64,000 nucleotides of DNA from Fervidobacterium changbaicum (GCF_004117075.1 NZ_CP026721.1:1860001-1924000), one strand, 5' to 3'. Numbered from the stretch's first letter, positions 25,454 to 35,557 are shown. The notes: a model not told the origin generated them from the letters alone. A program made the numbers and translations.

Positions 25454-27295
25454 ATGTGCGGCATTGCTGGGATAATAAAAACCGATGATGTTCCAGTTCG
25501 ACAAGATGAGATCAAGAAGATGACAGATGTGGTAGCCCATCGAGGTCCCGATGGGGAGGGGTTCTATTTTGGAAAAAACTTCGCATTCGGACACAGAAGG
25601 TTGGCGATAATTGATTTAACCGATGCGGGAAAACAGCCGATGAGGTATGAAGGTAAAAATGGTACATATGTTATTACTTACAATGGTGAGGTGTACAATT
25701 ACATAGAATTGAAAGAGGAACTTATTAAAGACGGGTATGTATTCAATACGCACACAGATACAGAAGTAATTCTTGCTGCGTACGATAAGTGGGGAAGGGA
25801 TTGTGTTAAGAGATTCAACGGGATGTGGGCGTTTGCAATATACGATGAGAAGCGGAATGAGATATTCCTCTCAAGGGACAGGTTTGGAATAAAGCCGCTT
25901 TATTATACAAAACTCGGTAATTATTTTGCGTTTGGTTCTGAGATAAAGCAGTTCACAGTGCTTGATGGTTGGAAGGCTAAATTAAACAGAGCAAGGGCGT
26001 ATGATTTTCTTGCGTTGTCAATTTCAGATCACACCGAAGAAACGCTTTTTGATGGTGTATACCAGTTATTTCCAGGGTTCAATCTTGTGTACGACCTTTC
26101 AACGCACAAATACGCACTTTTTAAATGGTATGACCTAAATGATATCAAAGAAAATAAAGATATCTCCTTTGATGAAGCCTGCCGAATGTTTAGAGAACTT
26201 TTGTTCGACTCGGTGCGGATACATCTAAGAAGCGATGTGAAGGTCGGTTCGTGTCTTTCCGGGGGACTTGACAGTTCAACACTTGTTTGCGTTATGAACA
26301 GGTTAATAGATAACAAAGAAAATCAGGAAACAGTATCGGCAACGACGGAAGTCAAAAGACACAGGGAAATTGAATACGCACAAGAGGTGGCGAAATACAC
26401 AGGTGTTAAGTTGCACGTCATTTATCCTACTTTCGATGAGCTAAGTGAAAAACTCCAAGAGATAGTGTGGTATCATGATATGCCGTTTGGTTCAACGTTT
26501 ATATTTGCACAGTGGAAGGTTTTTGAGACCGCTCGAAAGAACGGACTGATAGTTATGCTCGATGGACAAGGTGCTGATGAGATTCTGGCAGGGTACCACC
26601 ATGTGTATGGACCTTTCCTGGCTTCTCTTCTTAGGAAATTGGATATAGGTAGATTTTTCAAAGAGTTTAATGCAATTTCAAAGCTTGGATATTCAAAAGG
26701 GTTAATTTTCAAGCTTGTGATGGCTAATTTAATCCCACAGATGCTTGCTGGAAAGCTCAGGAAGTTAAGGCGTAAAGAGTCCTTTTTTAGAAGTGTTGAA
26801 GGTGCATCTGATTTCTCATTTACATACAAAAACATGCGTGATTACAGGATAGATATGTTTTACAAAACAAGTTTGCTACCACTGTTGAGATACGAGGATA
26901 GAGATTCTATGAGATTTTCCGTCGAGGGAAGAGTGCCATATCTTGATTACCGCCTTGTTGAGTTTATGCTTTCGCTTCCTGAGAAGTATCTTGTTCAAAA
27001 CGGAGTTACGAAAGTAATTTTAAGAAATGCGATGCGCGGTATAGTACCTGACAAGGTGCTTGATAGAAAAGATAAGCTGGGATTTGAAACACCGGAGAAT
27101 GTCTGGATGAGAGAGCACGGGGATTTTGTTCTGCAAAAAGTAAAAGAAGCCATAGAGCTGTCTGGAGGACTTGTAAGCGAAAAGTTCATAGATTACGTAA
27201 GAGACTTTCTTGAGTCGAAAATACAGTACGATCGAGTAATATGGAGAGTACTCATCTTTGGAGAATGGATTAAGAAGTTCGATGTTCGAGTCTAA
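25454..27295 (+). CDS. asnB: Asparagine synthase-type glutamine amidotransferase
   Basis: A 613-residue AsnB-type enzyme. After the initiator Met comes Cys2 (MCGIAGI), the glutaminase nucleophile; AHRGPDGEG and YNGEVYN follow. The synthase half has the PP-loop SCLSGGLDSSTLV, which binds ATP. In polysaccharide clusters such enzymes often amidate a sugar acid or peptide group rather than make free asparagine, so the role is uncertain. GGGGGTGCAACG precedes the ATG; the open frame begins earlier at 25430. Confidence 0.88.
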   Translation: MCGIAGIIKTDDVPVRQDEIKKMTDVVAHRGPDGEGFYFGKNFAFGHRRLAIIDLTDAGKQPMRYEGKNGTYVITYNGEVYNYIELKEELIKDGYVFNTHTDTEVILAAYDKWGRDCVKRFNGMWAFAIYDEKRNEIFLSRDRFGIKPLYYTKLGNYFAFGSEIKQFTVLDGWKAKLNRARAYDFLALSISDHTEETLFDGVYQLFPGFNLVYDLSTHKYALFKWYDLNDIKENKDISFDEACRMFRELLFDSVRIHLRSDVKVGSCLSGGLDSSTLVCVMNRLIDNKENQETVSATTEVKRHREIEYAQEVAKYTGVKLHVIYPTFDELSEKLQEIVWYHDMPFGSTFIFAQWKVFETARKNGLIVMLDGQGADEILAGYHHVYGPFLASLLRKLDIGRFFKEFNAISKLGYSKGLIFKLVMANLIPQMLAGKLRKLRRKESFFRSVEGASDFSFTYKNMRDYRIDMFYKTSLLPLLRYEDRDSMRFSVEGRVPYLDYRLVEFMLSLPEKYLVQNGVTKVILRNAMRGIVPDKVLDRKDKLGFETPENVWMREHGDFVLQKVKEAIELSGGLVSEKFIDYVRDFLESKIQYDRVIWRVLIFGEWIKKFDVRV

Positions 27296-27308
27296 TGGAG
27301 TGATAGTA

Positions 27309-28397
27309 GTGAATGTACTCATAATCGGATATCTCCATGACAAGTACGATAAGCGTGTTTTTAGGACAGTGAATGCGCTTTCAAAGAGAGCAAAAGTGAT
27401 GTATCAGTACTTCTCAAAACAACCAGCAAAGCCATACTATGAAGGTAATGTTCATTATTATCCTCTGACTAAGTCAAGCGAAAGAAATCCTTTAAAAAAG
27501 ATTAAGAGCAGGGTTGATTTCGATAGAAGTATCGTGAAACTTATAAAAACTGCAGAATACGACATCCTTTACATGCACGCTTTTCCTTTTAGTATGCCGC
27601 TGGCTGCTTTTAAGTGGGCAAAGAAAAGGAATAAAGTGGTTGTCTATGACCTTCACGAACTTCATCCAGAAGACATGTTCGAGAACTTGCCTGCTCCGTT
27701 GAGATATTTGAAAAGGTTTATCTTTTGGAATGTTTTTCGCAAGCAAATAGAACTGTGTGACAAGATAATCTGCGTTTCACAAGATACAGAAACTACAATA
27801 TTTGAAAAGATAGGCCTGAGAAAGCCGAGTCTTGTTGTTCCGAATTATGCTTCCCTTAAGTTGAGCAGTCCATCGAAAAACAAGGAAATATGCATAGTTG
27901 GGAAGACACCGAGAGGTTTATCGCAAGCACATATAAAGTTGCTGAGTAGATTAAATGAGGCAGGTTTTTTGATAAAGGTTATAGGTTATACACCTAACTT
28001 TCCAGACGATTTGAAATACATCAGTTTGGAAGCTCTTCCGTATGAGAGAATGATGGAGGAGATTTCAAAATCGGCTTTTAGTTTTATTTCGTATGACCCA
28101 CCTTCGGGTAAATCAAGTAAGAACTATATGTTTGCTTTACCAAATAAGTTTTTTGATTCAATATCAGCAGGAACACCAGTGATTGTCAGGGACAGTTTTG
28201 TGACGATGAGCAAGCTTGTGAAGGAGTTGGGAATAGGAGTGGTTATAGAGCCAGAGGATGTTGATAAATCGGTGGAAGATATACTTAGAGCATATGAGAA
28301 TTACGAAATACTTTTTGAAAACGTGGTGAAATACCAAGACATGTTCGTTTGGGACGAGGTCAAGGAAAAGGAGTTTGTTGAGTTTGTGATTGGATAA
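27309..28397 (+). CDS. Glycosyltransferase, GT4-like
   Basis: A 362-residue GT-B-type glycosyltransferase. The N-terminal VNVLIIGYLHDKYDKRVFRT and VVYDLHELHPEDMF match family 4-like sugar transferases; the C terminus has SAGTPVIVRDSFVTMSKLV and GVVIEPEDVDKSVEDIL, the donor-binding region. It is a clear paralogue of the gene at 29682-30770, and the GTG 27309 start with GGAGTGATA matches the paralogue's N terminus. The two flank a wecB, so the gene pairs look like products of local duplication. Sugar specificity unknown. Confidence 0.75.
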   Translation: MNVLIIGYLHDKYDKRVFRTVNALSKRAKVMYQYFSKQPAKPYYEGNVHYYPLTKSSERNPLKKIKSRVDFDRSIVKLIKTAEYDILYMHAFPFSMPLAAFKWAKKRNKVVVYDLHELHPEDMFENLPAPLRYLKRFIFWNVFRKQIELCDKIICVSQDTETTIFEKIGLRKPSLVVPNYASLKLSSPSKNKEICIVGKTPRGLSQAHIKLLSRLNEAGFLIKVIGYTPNFPDDLKYISLEALPYERMMEEISKSAFSFISYDPPSGKSSKNYMFALPNKFFDSISAGTPVIVRDSFVTMSKLVKELGIGVVIEPEDVDKSVEDILRAYENYEILFENVVKYQDMFVWDEVKEKEFVEFVIG

Positions 28398-28433
28398 ATA
28401 GAGCTATGCATCATATCAACACAAGCCAGGCAT

Positions 28434-28460
28434 GCGGTCTGGCTTTTTTTGTTTGTTTGG
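28434..28460 (+). terminator. Terminator after the first glycosyltransferase
   Basis: AGCCAG (28434-28439), loop GCATGCGGT, CTGGCT (28449-28454), then T6. It separates the first part of the cluster from wecB. Confidence 0.75.
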
Positions 28461-28599
28461 TTAGGTTCAAACGTTGCAATTTTTCTTTGGCGCTTCGATT
28501 TCTTAGTAGAAGGCACTTAAATGGTATGATAAAATTAGTTAGCGAAGAATTAATTGTGTTTTGGCTCTCAAAAGGAGATAATGTCAAAAGGAGAGTGGA

Positions 28600-29685
28600 T
28601 TGAGAATGCGCATTGGCATTGTCTTTGGCACAAGACCTGAAATTATCAAGGTTGCGCCTGTGTATTTAAAAGCCAAAGAGATGAGTTTGGACGCAGATTT
28701 TATCTGCACAGGTCAGCATCGGGAAATGGTTGATATGATGAAAGGGATATTCGGAGTTGATTCAGATATCGACATGAACATCATGACGGCAAACCAGACT
28801 TTGAACGATGTGATGTACAAGGTGGTCCAAGGTTTTGAGGAGCTTTTGAAGAAGCGAGAATACGATTGGATTTTGGTTCAGGGCGATACGACAACAGCGA
28901 TGGCAGCCGCACTTGCTTCGTTCAACAGGGGTGTTAAGGTTGGGCATATAGAAGCTGGTTTGAGAAGTGGGGATTTGTACGACCCGTTCCCTGAAGAGAT
29001 GAACAGAAGAGTCATTGACCAAGTTTCTGAGAAGATGTTTGCACCAACGCAAAAGTCAAAGGAAACACTTCTGAGGGAAGGATTCGACGAAAGTAGAATT
29101 GTTGTTACTGGAAATACGGTGATAGATGCACAGATGTACGTAATGAATCACTTCGACCTTGATGGCATCAGGAAGAAGATAATTGACCATGAGAATTACT
29201 TTCTTGTCACGTTACACAGAAGGGAGAACATAGGGCAAAGGATGAGGAATATTCTCAGCGCACTGAGAAAGTTTTCAGAAAGAGAAGGAATTGAGATAGT
29301 TTTTCCTGTGCACAAAAATCCAAAGGTGAGAGAGGTTGTTTACGATGTGCTCGAAGGATGCAAAACGGCACATTTATTGGAGCCTGTAGATTACGTCGAA
29401 CTCACTGCTCTTTTAAAGGGCGCAAGGTTTGTTGCTACAGACAGCGGTGGGATACAGGAAGAAGCACCAACGTTTGGAAAATTCGTTGCTGTGTGCAGAG
29501 AAACAACGGAGCGGCCTGAGTTGATAGAAAGCGGATTTGGTGTTCTGGCTGGCACGCAGGAAGAGAGCGTGTTGGATGCACTCTACAAAGCGGTTGATTT
29601 TGAGCCACACGATTTGAGAAATCCGTTTGGTGATGGGAAAGCATCCGAGAGGATACTCAAATCGCTCATGGAGGAAAATAGATGA
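28600..29685 (+). CDS. wecB: UDP-GlcNAc 2-epimerase (non-hydrolysing)
   Basis: A 361-residue WecB-type enzyme interconverting UDP-GlcNAc and UDP-ManNAc. It has IVFGTRPEIIKVAPV at the N terminus, GDTTTAMAAALASF, HIEAGLRSGD and the C-terminal DSGGIQEEAPTFGKF, all family blocks with the catalytic acidic and His residues. Start is either TTG 28600, 6 bases after AAAAGGAG, or ATG 28606. It overlaps the next glycosyltransferase gene by 4 bases. Confidence 0.92.
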   Translation: MRMRIGIVFGTRPEIIKVAPVYLKAKEMSLDADFICTGQHREMVDMMKGIFGVDSDIDMNIMTANQTLNDVMYKVVQGFEELLKKREYDWILVQGDTTTAMAAALASFNRGVKVGHIEAGLRSGDLYDPFPEEMNRRVIDQVSEKMFAPTQKSKETLLREGFDESRIVVTGNTVIDAQMYVMNHFDLDGIRKKIIDHENYFLVTLHRRENIGQRMRNILSALRKFSEREGIEIVFPVHKNPKVREVVYDVLEGCKTAHLLEPVDYVELTALLKGARFVATDSGGIQEEAPTFGKFVAVCRETTERPELIESGFGVLAGTQEESVLDALYKAVDFEPHDLRNPFGDGKASERILKSLMEENR

Positions 29686-30770
29686 AGAAGGTACTTGTAA
29701 TAGGCTACATGCATCCAAAAGATGATAAGCGTGTGCACAGAACGGTGAAAGCACTCTCAAAAGTTGCACACGTGTTCTATCAGTACTTGACCGATATGCC
29801 TGAGAAAGAATACAGAGATGGGAACATACATTATCTTCCCATCGAATGGCACGAGAATGTGAATGCAAACGCTTTCGTTAAGCTTTGGAAGAGGCGAAAG
29901 CTCGATAAAAAGATAGTGGACTTAATAGAGAATTCGGACTATGATATTCTTTACATGCACCACTTTTTGCCTTCAAAACCAATTGAACCTTTTGTGTATG
30001 CAAAAAAGAAGGGGAAAAGAATAGTTTACGATGTGCATGAGTACCATCCAGAGAATTTTCTATCGAATTTTTCTGGAATAATTGGAAAATTGAAGACTGC
30101 GATTATGAGAAGTATATTTGAACGGCAAATTGAGTTGTCTGATAAGCTTGTGTTTGTGTCTTACGAACAGATGGAGTATTCGTTGAGAGGAAGAAAAAAA
30201 GAATGCTTGGTTGTTCCAAATTATGCGAGTATCGTGTTATCGAGTACCGAAAAGGAAAAGTCAATTGTCTATGTTGGGAAGATAACAAGAGCCCTTGGTG
30301 AAGAGGAACAGGTTGTAAAAGAACTTATCAGACAAGGTTTTATTTTCAAAATAGTAGGTATGGATTCAAAAGCTTTCTCGAACATTAATCATATTTGTAC
30401 TGGCTTTCTTCCGTATGAGGAAATGATGAAAGAGATATCGAAGGCTTCATTTTCGCTCGTGTCCTTTAAAACTACTGGGAGAGAAGATTACAAGAATGAT
30501 TTATGGTCGTTGCCGCATAAATTTTTCGACTCGCTTGCCGCAAGCACTCCGGTGATTGTGAGCGATAGATTTGTTTCCTTGAGACGAGTTGTTGAGGAAC
30601 TTGGCGTAGGTGTGGTGATTAATCCAAAAGATGTTGATGGCTCAGTGAGGAAGATACTGGAAGCGTATAAAGAATACGATAAGCTTTTAGCGGATGTTGA
30701 GAGGTACAAAGATAGATTCGTTTGGGATGAAAGAAAAGAGAAAGAGTTCATTGAGTTCGTTCTTGGATAA
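29682..30770 (+). CDS. Glycosyltransferase, GT4-like, paralogue
   Basis: A 362-residue paralogue of 27309-28397 (KVLVIGYMHPKDDKRVHRT, IVYDVHEYHPENFL). The C-terminal donor-binding region has AASTPVIVSDRFVSLRRVV. It shares the ending VWDERKEKEFIEFVLG with its paralogue. ATG overlaps the wecB stop. Probably adds one sugar of the repeat unit at the inner membrane face. Confidence 0.75.
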   Translation: MKKVLVIGYMHPKDDKRVHRTVKALSKVAHVFYQYLTDMPEKEYRDGNIHYLPIEWHENVNANAFVKLWKRRKLDKKIVDLIENSDYDILYMHHFLPSKPIEPFVYAKKKGKRIVYDVHEYHPENFLSNFSGIIGKLKTAIMRSIFERQIELSDKLVFVSYEQMEYSLRGRKKECLVVPNYASIVLSSTEKEKSIVYVGKITRALGEEEQVVKELIRQGFIFKIVGMDSKAFSNINHICTGFLPYEEMMKEISKASFSLVSFKTTGREDYKNDLWSLPHKFFDSLAASTPVIVSDRFVSLRRVVEELGVGVVINPKDVDGSVRKILEAYKEYDKLLADVERYKDRFVWDERKEKEFIEFVLG

Positions 30771-30798
30771 GAATATAGAATTCAGGGGAGGTTGTCCG

Positions 30799-31851
30799 AT
30801 GAAAGTCCTATCCTTGGTCGGTGCAAGGCCGCAGTTTATTAAGGAAGCTGTTTTACACAAAGAGTTTGAAAAAGCAGGCATTCAAGAAATTCTCGTCCAC
30901 TCTGGTCAGCACTATGATTTCAACATGAGCGATGTGTTTTTCCAAGTGCTCGAAATTAGAAAGCCCGATTATTACCTCAGCGTGGGTTCTGGACTGCACG
31001 GTGAGATGACCGGCAAGATTATGATCGAGTTTGAGAAGATCGTGCTTGAAGAGAAACCTGATGTGATACTTGTCTACGGCGATACAAACACAACACTTGC
31101 AGGGGCGATTGTGGGAGCAAAGCTCAAGATACCCGTTGCACACGTTGAAGCTGGCTTAAGGCAAGAGCCGAAAGATATGCCTGAAGAGATAAACCGAGTG
31201 CTCACAGATAGAGTTTCTAAGTACCTGTTCTGTCCGACTAAACTGGCTGTTGAGAATTTGAAAAAAGAAGGTATAGAGCAAGGAGTTTATTTTGTCGGTG
31301 ATGTGATGTACGATTTGTTTTTGATGATGAAACCGTTGTTTAAGTACGACGTATATGAGGCGGCAGGGCTTGAGGAAGGAAAGTACATAGTTATGACCCT
31401 TCACAGGGATTTTAATGTGGACAACAAGGAGAAGTTCGAAAAGATTTTGAAGGAAGTTGCCAAGGTTGCCGAAAAAGTTAAAGTTGTGTTTCCGGTTCAT
31501 CCAAGGACAAGGAAGAGAATCTCAGAATTTGGACTCGATGAATATTTGAAGGACATCTTGGTTATAGAACCTATCGATTATCTGAATTTGATGGGCTTAG
31601 TTGAAAAGTCGTGGAAAGTGATAACTGACAGCGGTGGGTTGCAAAAGGAGGCGTATTTTGCTGGTAAGCGTGCAGTAGTTGTGATGCCAGACTCTGGATG
31701 GCGTGAACTGGTGGAAACAGGATGGAACATATTAGCTGATGGTGAAGGGATATACGATGCGGTGTTTAGCACGGAAGAAAAGCCATATCCAACAGGACTA
31801 TATGGAAATGGCGATGCAGGCAACAGGATAGTGGAGATTTTGAAGCAGTAG
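30799..31851 (+). CDS. wecB: UDP-GlcNAc 2-epimerase, second copy
   Basis: A 350-residue WecB-type epimerase, only distantly like the first one: LVGARPQFIKEAVLHKEF, YGDTNTTLAGAIVGAKL, HVEAGLRQ and DSGGLQKEAYFAGK. The start ATG 30799 follows GGGGAGGTTGTCCG; the frame is open from 30694, inside the preceding gene. Its last 650 bases are duplicated at 44255-44900, identical between 31300 and 31795. It may epimerise a modified UDP-HexNAc rather than UDP-GlcNAc itself. Confidence 0.88.
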   Translation: MKVLSLVGARPQFIKEAVLHKEFEKAGIQEILVHSGQHYDFNMSDVFFQVLEIRKPDYYLSVGSGLHGEMTGKIMIEFEKIVLEEKPDVILVYGDTNTTLAGAIVGAKLKIPVAHVEAGLRQEPKDMPEEINRVLTDRVSKYLFCPTKLAVENLKKEGIEQGVYFVGDVMYDLFLMMKPLFKYDVYEAAGLEEGKYIVMTLHRDFNVDNKEKFEKILKEVAKVAEKVKVVFPVHPRTRKRISEFGLDEYLKDILVIEPIDYLNLMGLVEKSWKVITDSGGLQKEAYFAGKRAVVVMPDSGWRELVETGWNILADGEGIYDAVFSTEEKPYPTGLYGNGDAGNRIVEILKQ

Positions 31852-31934
31852 TGACCTGCGTGTTTGAAGATATTCCCTTGACTCTAAGACTAAACAGAAT
31901 ATCTCCGTTGTGCAAGAAGCACGACGCAATTACA

Positions 31935-31966
31935 AGCCCTCATCATGATTTGGTGGGGGCTTTTGT
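31935..31966 (+). terminator. Terminator of the polysaccharide cluster
   Basis: AGCCCTCATCA pairs with TGGTGGGGGCT (31951-31961, with G-U pairs), then TTTTGTT. Confidence 0.75.
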
Positions 31967-32222
31967 TATCTTGGTTCATTTCCAAAGTTCAACATACGAT
32001 TGCCACTCCTACTATACCTGAAAAATTCCATGTCAACACACGTGCAGAATTTTACTAAGAAATTTGATAGTTTTGTGGAATCCTAAGCTAAATGTAAACT
32101 TTACCTATGATAGAAATTTTGTTAGCTTTGCGAAATTTCAAGAGAATTTCCATAAATGAAAGGAAGCAAAAGAAATGTTTAGATTGACGAAGATAACCGT
32201 CGCTATTTGTAACTCATGACTC
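31967..32222. other. Intergenic stretch before the sugar-acid operon
   Basis: AT-rich, with no open frame of note, leading into the operon promoter at 32223. Nothing else was recognised. Confidence 0.4.
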
Positions 32223-32275
32223 TTGGAAAATGGAACGTATGAGTGATATGATACGTAACGAAACTGGTAAGACCA
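32223..32275 (+). promoter_or_regulatory. Operon promoter with FadR/GntR-type operator
   Basis: TTGGAA (32223-32228), 18-base spacer, TATGAT (32247-32252). TGGTAAGACCA lies at 32265-32275, about 13 bases after the -10 box, matching TGGT-N3-ACCA, the form bound by FadR-subfamily GntR regulators such as the one encoded at 34793. Position fits repression relieved by a sugar-acid ligand. Confidence 0.75.
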
Positions 32276-32324
32276 CTATACCATCATACCTTGTATATCT
32301 AGTCAATCTATGGAGGTGTCTCGT

Positions 32325-33344
32325 GTGAAGAGCAAAGTTGCAATTGTCAATTCAAGCAGTTTCGGAAAGTATTTCCCTGAGCATGTTGAAATACTTCAAC
32401 AAAAGTTTGACGTTCAGAGGTTCGATTTACCACCGAAATTGAGTGGTAGAGAGTTGGCAGATGTTCTTAAAGGTTTTAAATACATAATTGCAAGTACAAC
32501 ACCTTTCTTTGATAGCGTGTTTTTTGATAATGTCGAAGGTTTGGTACTGATATCAAGACACGGCCTTGGGTATGACAACATCGATGTAGGTAAAGCGACG
32601 GAGAAGGGAGTTATAGTAACCAAGGTTCGTGGAGGTGCTGAACGCGAGGCGGTTGCAGAACATGCGATAGCCCTTTGTATGTCAGTTTTGAGGAAAGTTC
32701 CTCAGTCGTATAGCAAGGTGTTGCAATCAAAGTGGTCGGAACGACAAAAGTTCTTCGGAATTGAGTTGAAAGGTAAGACAGTGGGAATAATTGGATTTGG
32801 GAATATTGGAAGCCGTGTTGCAGAAATCGTGCACTTTGGTTTCAATGCAGATGTTGTTGTATATGACCCATTTGTGGCTGAAGAAAATATGAGTTACGTT
32901 AATGCAAGAAAGGTAGAACTTAACGAGCTCGTTAAATTGTCCGATGTAATATTCATCTGCGCGAAGTACACAAAGGAAAATTACCATATTCTGTCTACAA
33001 ACGAATTCGAGATGATGAAAGAAGGCGTGTACATAGTAAATACTTCGAGAGGGGAACTAATTGATCAAGAAGCGCTTATTCAAGCGTTAGAATCCGGCAA
33101 GGTTGCTGGTGTAGGGCTCGACGTTGTTGAGGGTGAGCCGATAAACGGGGAGCATCCTCTTTTGAGATTTGATAATGTCGTGGTCACACCTCATATTGCG
33201 GCGTACACTTTTGAAAGTATAAAGGCTATGGGTGACAAAGTGGTCAGTGACGTTCTTCGAGCTGAAGAAAGAATAATACCGGAGGAAGTAGTGAATGTTG
33301 CAGTAATAAAGAAACTGGAGGAAGAAGGATGGAAAAAGATTTGA
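32325..33344 (+). CDS. D-2-hydroxyacid dehydrogenase
   Basis: A 339-residue NAD(P)-dependent D-2-hydroxyacid dehydrogenase. The Rossmann motif is GFGNIG (IIGFGNIGSRVAE); catalytic residues are in NTSRGELID (Arg), VGLDVVEGEP (Glu) and VVTPHIAAYT (His). As the first gene of the operon with gluconate-type kinases and 6-phosphogluconate dehydrogenase, it may act as a 2-keto-acid reductase, for example on 2-ketogluconate (inference). GTG 32325 follows ATGGAGGTG; the earlier in-frame ATG 32310 overlaps that ribosome site. It overlaps the next gene by 16 bases. Confidence 0.85.
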   Translation: MKSKVAIVNSSSFGKYFPEHVEILQQKFDVQRFDLPPKLSGRELADVLKGFKYIIASTTPFFDSVFFDNVEGLVLISRHGLGYDNIDVGKATEKGVIVTKVRGGAEREAVAEHAIALCMSVLRKVPQSYSKVLQSKWSERQKFFGIELKGKTVGIIGFGNIGSRVAEIVHFGFNADVVVYDPFVAEENMSYVNARKVELNELVKLSDVIFICAKYTKENYHILSTNEFEMMKEGVYIVNTSRGELIDQEALIQALESGKVAGVGLDVVEGEPINGEHPLLRFDNVVVTPHIAAYTFESIKAMGDKVVSDVLRAEERIIPEEVVNVAVIKKLEEEGWKKI

Positions 33345-34789
33345 TTCTTGCTGTGGACGTTGGAACGACTTACTTGAAAGCGGGATTGGTTGATGCAGAA
33401 GGTAATATCCTGAGGTCTTGTAGAAACAAGATTAGGATGGATGTTGACCCGTCCGGAAAAGCTGAGCATAATGTTAAAGACCTCTCAAGACTTTTGCAGA
33501 AAACGATGAAGAAAGTAGTTGATGGATTTGAAAAGCGTGTAGCCGCTATTGTTCCATCCACATATATCTTTGGTTTGATGTTGCTTGATTCGAATAATGT
33601 TCCGCATTCGAATATGATTACCTTAGCAGATACACGAATCAGAGAAGTTATGTGCGACTTTAAGGGCTATTTCGATAGAGACTTCATTTACTCAAGAACA
33701 GGTATGCCTCCAACGTTTCATACCGCGCTTGCAAAGGTTTTTTGGAGCCTAAGGAGGCTTCAAATTGAGGATCTAAGGAAAGTGAAGTTCGTGTCGTGTA
33801 AGGATTACATCGTTCTTCTTTTGACCTCCAAGCTTGCGACTGAACCAAGTACGGCTTCGTCAACAGGGTACTTCAATACGTTTACCTTGGACTGGGATGA
33901 TGATATTTTAAGCTTTTTGGGAATAAGTAGAAATAACCTGCCTGAGATACTTTCACCTTACACGGTGATTCCGTTGAAAAAGGAAATTTCTGACTATCTC
34001 GGGTTGCCAAGAGATGTTGGAGTGGTAATGGGTTTGTACGACGGTGGAGCTGTAGCTCTTGCTAGTGGTGTTTTTGGGAATAAAAGAAGAGCTGTAGTAA
34101 ACCTCGGAACCACAGGGATGGTTCGAGTTATCTCAGAGCGGCCTTTCATATCTTCCACCCCCATGCTTAAGACTCAGACTTTGTATCTGTGCAACGGTAG
34201 GTGGTTCCCTGGAGGTTCCGTGAATAACGCAGGTTCTGTAATTGAATGGCTGAGGAAAGTTTTAAGGATAAACCTTGATAAATTTCGTTCACATGAAGTT
34301 AAACCGGTCAAAGGATTGCTATTCCATCCTTATATAACTGGTGAGAGGGGACTGGAGTTCGGTAGCGAAGCAAAAGGGATGATTCAAGGGCTTGAATATA
34401 AGATTTCTGCTGAAGATATACTCACAGCAGCTTTGGAAGGTATTTCATTCACGTTGCGAATGATGGTAGAACCCCTTATAGAAAAAGGCATTGGTTTTGA
34501 GAGAGTGACTGTGTCTGGTGGAGGAACAAAGTTGAAGCAATGGCTTTACATACTTGCGAATGTTCTTAAGAAGGAAGTTGAGGTCTCACGGTTTGAAGAA
34601 CCCGCTCTCGTTGGATCTACGATGTTGGGAGGTGTTTCATTAGGCTGGTTTGATTCGTTGAATGACGCTACAAATCATATTGTTAAGGAAGGAATGATCG
34701 TGACACCGGACCAAGAGTTAGTTGAAACGTACGATGAGAAGTTTGATGCTTTTTTGGGTTCTCTTAAACGTATGTACATTGAAAAGTGA
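33329..34789 (+). CDS. FGGY-family carbohydrate kinase
   Basis: A 486-residue FGGY kinase. The phosphate loop is AVDVGTTYLKAG, the sugar-binding middle has CKDYIVLLLTS, and the second ATP-binding half has GGAVALASGVFG, VNLGTTGMV and the C-terminal VSGGGTKLKQW. Gluconate, xylulose and related sugars are typical substrates; gluconate is favoured by the operon content, but sequence alone does not fix it. Related to the second kinase at 36225. Confidence 0.85.
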   Translation: MEKDLILAVDVGTTYLKAGLVDAEGNILRSCRNKIRMDVDPSGKAEHNVKDLSRLLQKTMKKVVDGFEKRVAAIVPSTYIFGLMLLDSNNVPHSNMITLADTRIREVMCDFKGYFDRDFIYSRTGMPPTFHTALAKVFWSLRRLQIEDLRKVKFVSCKDYIVLLLTSKLATEPSTASSTGYFNTFTLDWDDDILSFLGISRNNLPEILSPYTVIPLKKEISDYLGLPRDVGVVMGLYDGGAVALASGVFGNKRRAVVNLGTTGMVRVISERPFISSTPMLKTQTLYLCNGRWFPGGSVNNAGSVIEWLRKVLRINLDKFRSHEVKPVKGLLFHPYITGERGLEFGSEAKGMIQGLEYKISAEDILTAALEGISFTLRMMVEPLIEKGIGFERVTVSGGGTKLKQWLYILANVLKKEVEVSRFEEPALVGSTMLGGVSLGWFDSLNDATNHIVKEGMIVTPDQELVETYDEKFDAFLGSLKRMYIEK

Positions 34790-34792
34790 GGG

Positions 34793-35557
34793 GTGAACTC
34801 CTTGTTTGAGGAGATTGATAAGACCCAAACCTCCGAAAAGATTGTTGAGGAAATCGTTAAATTAATATCGAGTGGCAAACTTAAACCGGGACAGGCGTTA
34901 CCACCGGAGCGAGAGTTGGCTTCACGACTGGGTGTCAGTCGAGTGGCCTTAAGAGAAGCGATAACGTCTCTTGCAATGCTGGGAATTGTTGAGAAGCGCT
35001 GGGGGAAGGGTAATTTTATCTCGGAACAGCTGAATTTGTCAATTGTTCAGAGGTTTACGAAACATTTAATAATTTCAAAGCAACTGGAAATATTTGAGGT
35101 TATGGAGGCAAGACTTGCAATTGAAAGTGAGTTGGCTGCTTTCGCTGCCCTTAGACGAACTGAAGAAGATATCGAAAGGATTCAAAAGGCGCTTGACAAA
35201 TACTTGAACACAAGTCGAAAGAGCATCAAGAGAGTTGAGTATGACAAGGAGCTTCATTTTGCAATTGCGAAGGCCGCTAAAAACAGTATTCTGGAAAGCC
35301 TCCAGAATGCCGTGATGAATAAGGCTTTTGAGGTTATTAAGATCACGACGAAGGTAGGTATTGCGTACAAAAATACGGAAGAAGAACACAAGAGAATTGT
35401 TACCGCGATCATCAGTGGGAATCCCGAATTGTCGAGAATAGAAATGACCAAACATTTATTGATGGCAACGGAAAGGGTTTTCTCCTCAGAGAAAGTTTTG
35501 GATAAAGCGGTTTCTGAAAGATTACAGTGCTTAATAAAAGGTTTACTAACGAAGTAG
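34793..35557 (+). CDS. GntR/FadR-family transcription regulator
   Basis: A 254-residue regulator. The N-terminal winged helix (KLKPGQALPPERELASRLGV, then SRVALREAITSLAMLGIV) is the classic GntR DNA-binding domain; the C-terminal helical FCD domain (ARLAIESELAAFAALRRTEE, then FAIAKAAKNSILES) binds a metal and an organic acid. It most likely controls its own operon through the TGGTAAGACCA site at 32265. Start is GTG 34793 or TTG 34802, the latter having GAGGGGTG at better spacing. Confidence 0.88.
   Translation: MNSLFEEIDKTQTSEKIVEEIVKLISSGKLKPGQALPPERELASRLGVSRVALREAITSLAMLGIVEKRWGKGNFISEQLNLSIVQRFTKHLIISKQLEIFEVMEARLAIESELAAFAALRRTEEDIERIQKALDKYLNTSRKSIKRVEYDKELHFAIAKAAKNSILESLQNAVMNKAFEVIKITTKVGIAYKNTEEEHKRIVTAIISGNPELSRIEMTKHLLMATERVFSSEKVLDKAVSERLQCLIKGLLTK

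Noticed and set aside
28406-28603. 65-codon frame before wecB
   Set aside because: It covers a terminator hairpin and the wecB ribosome site and has no start signal of its own.
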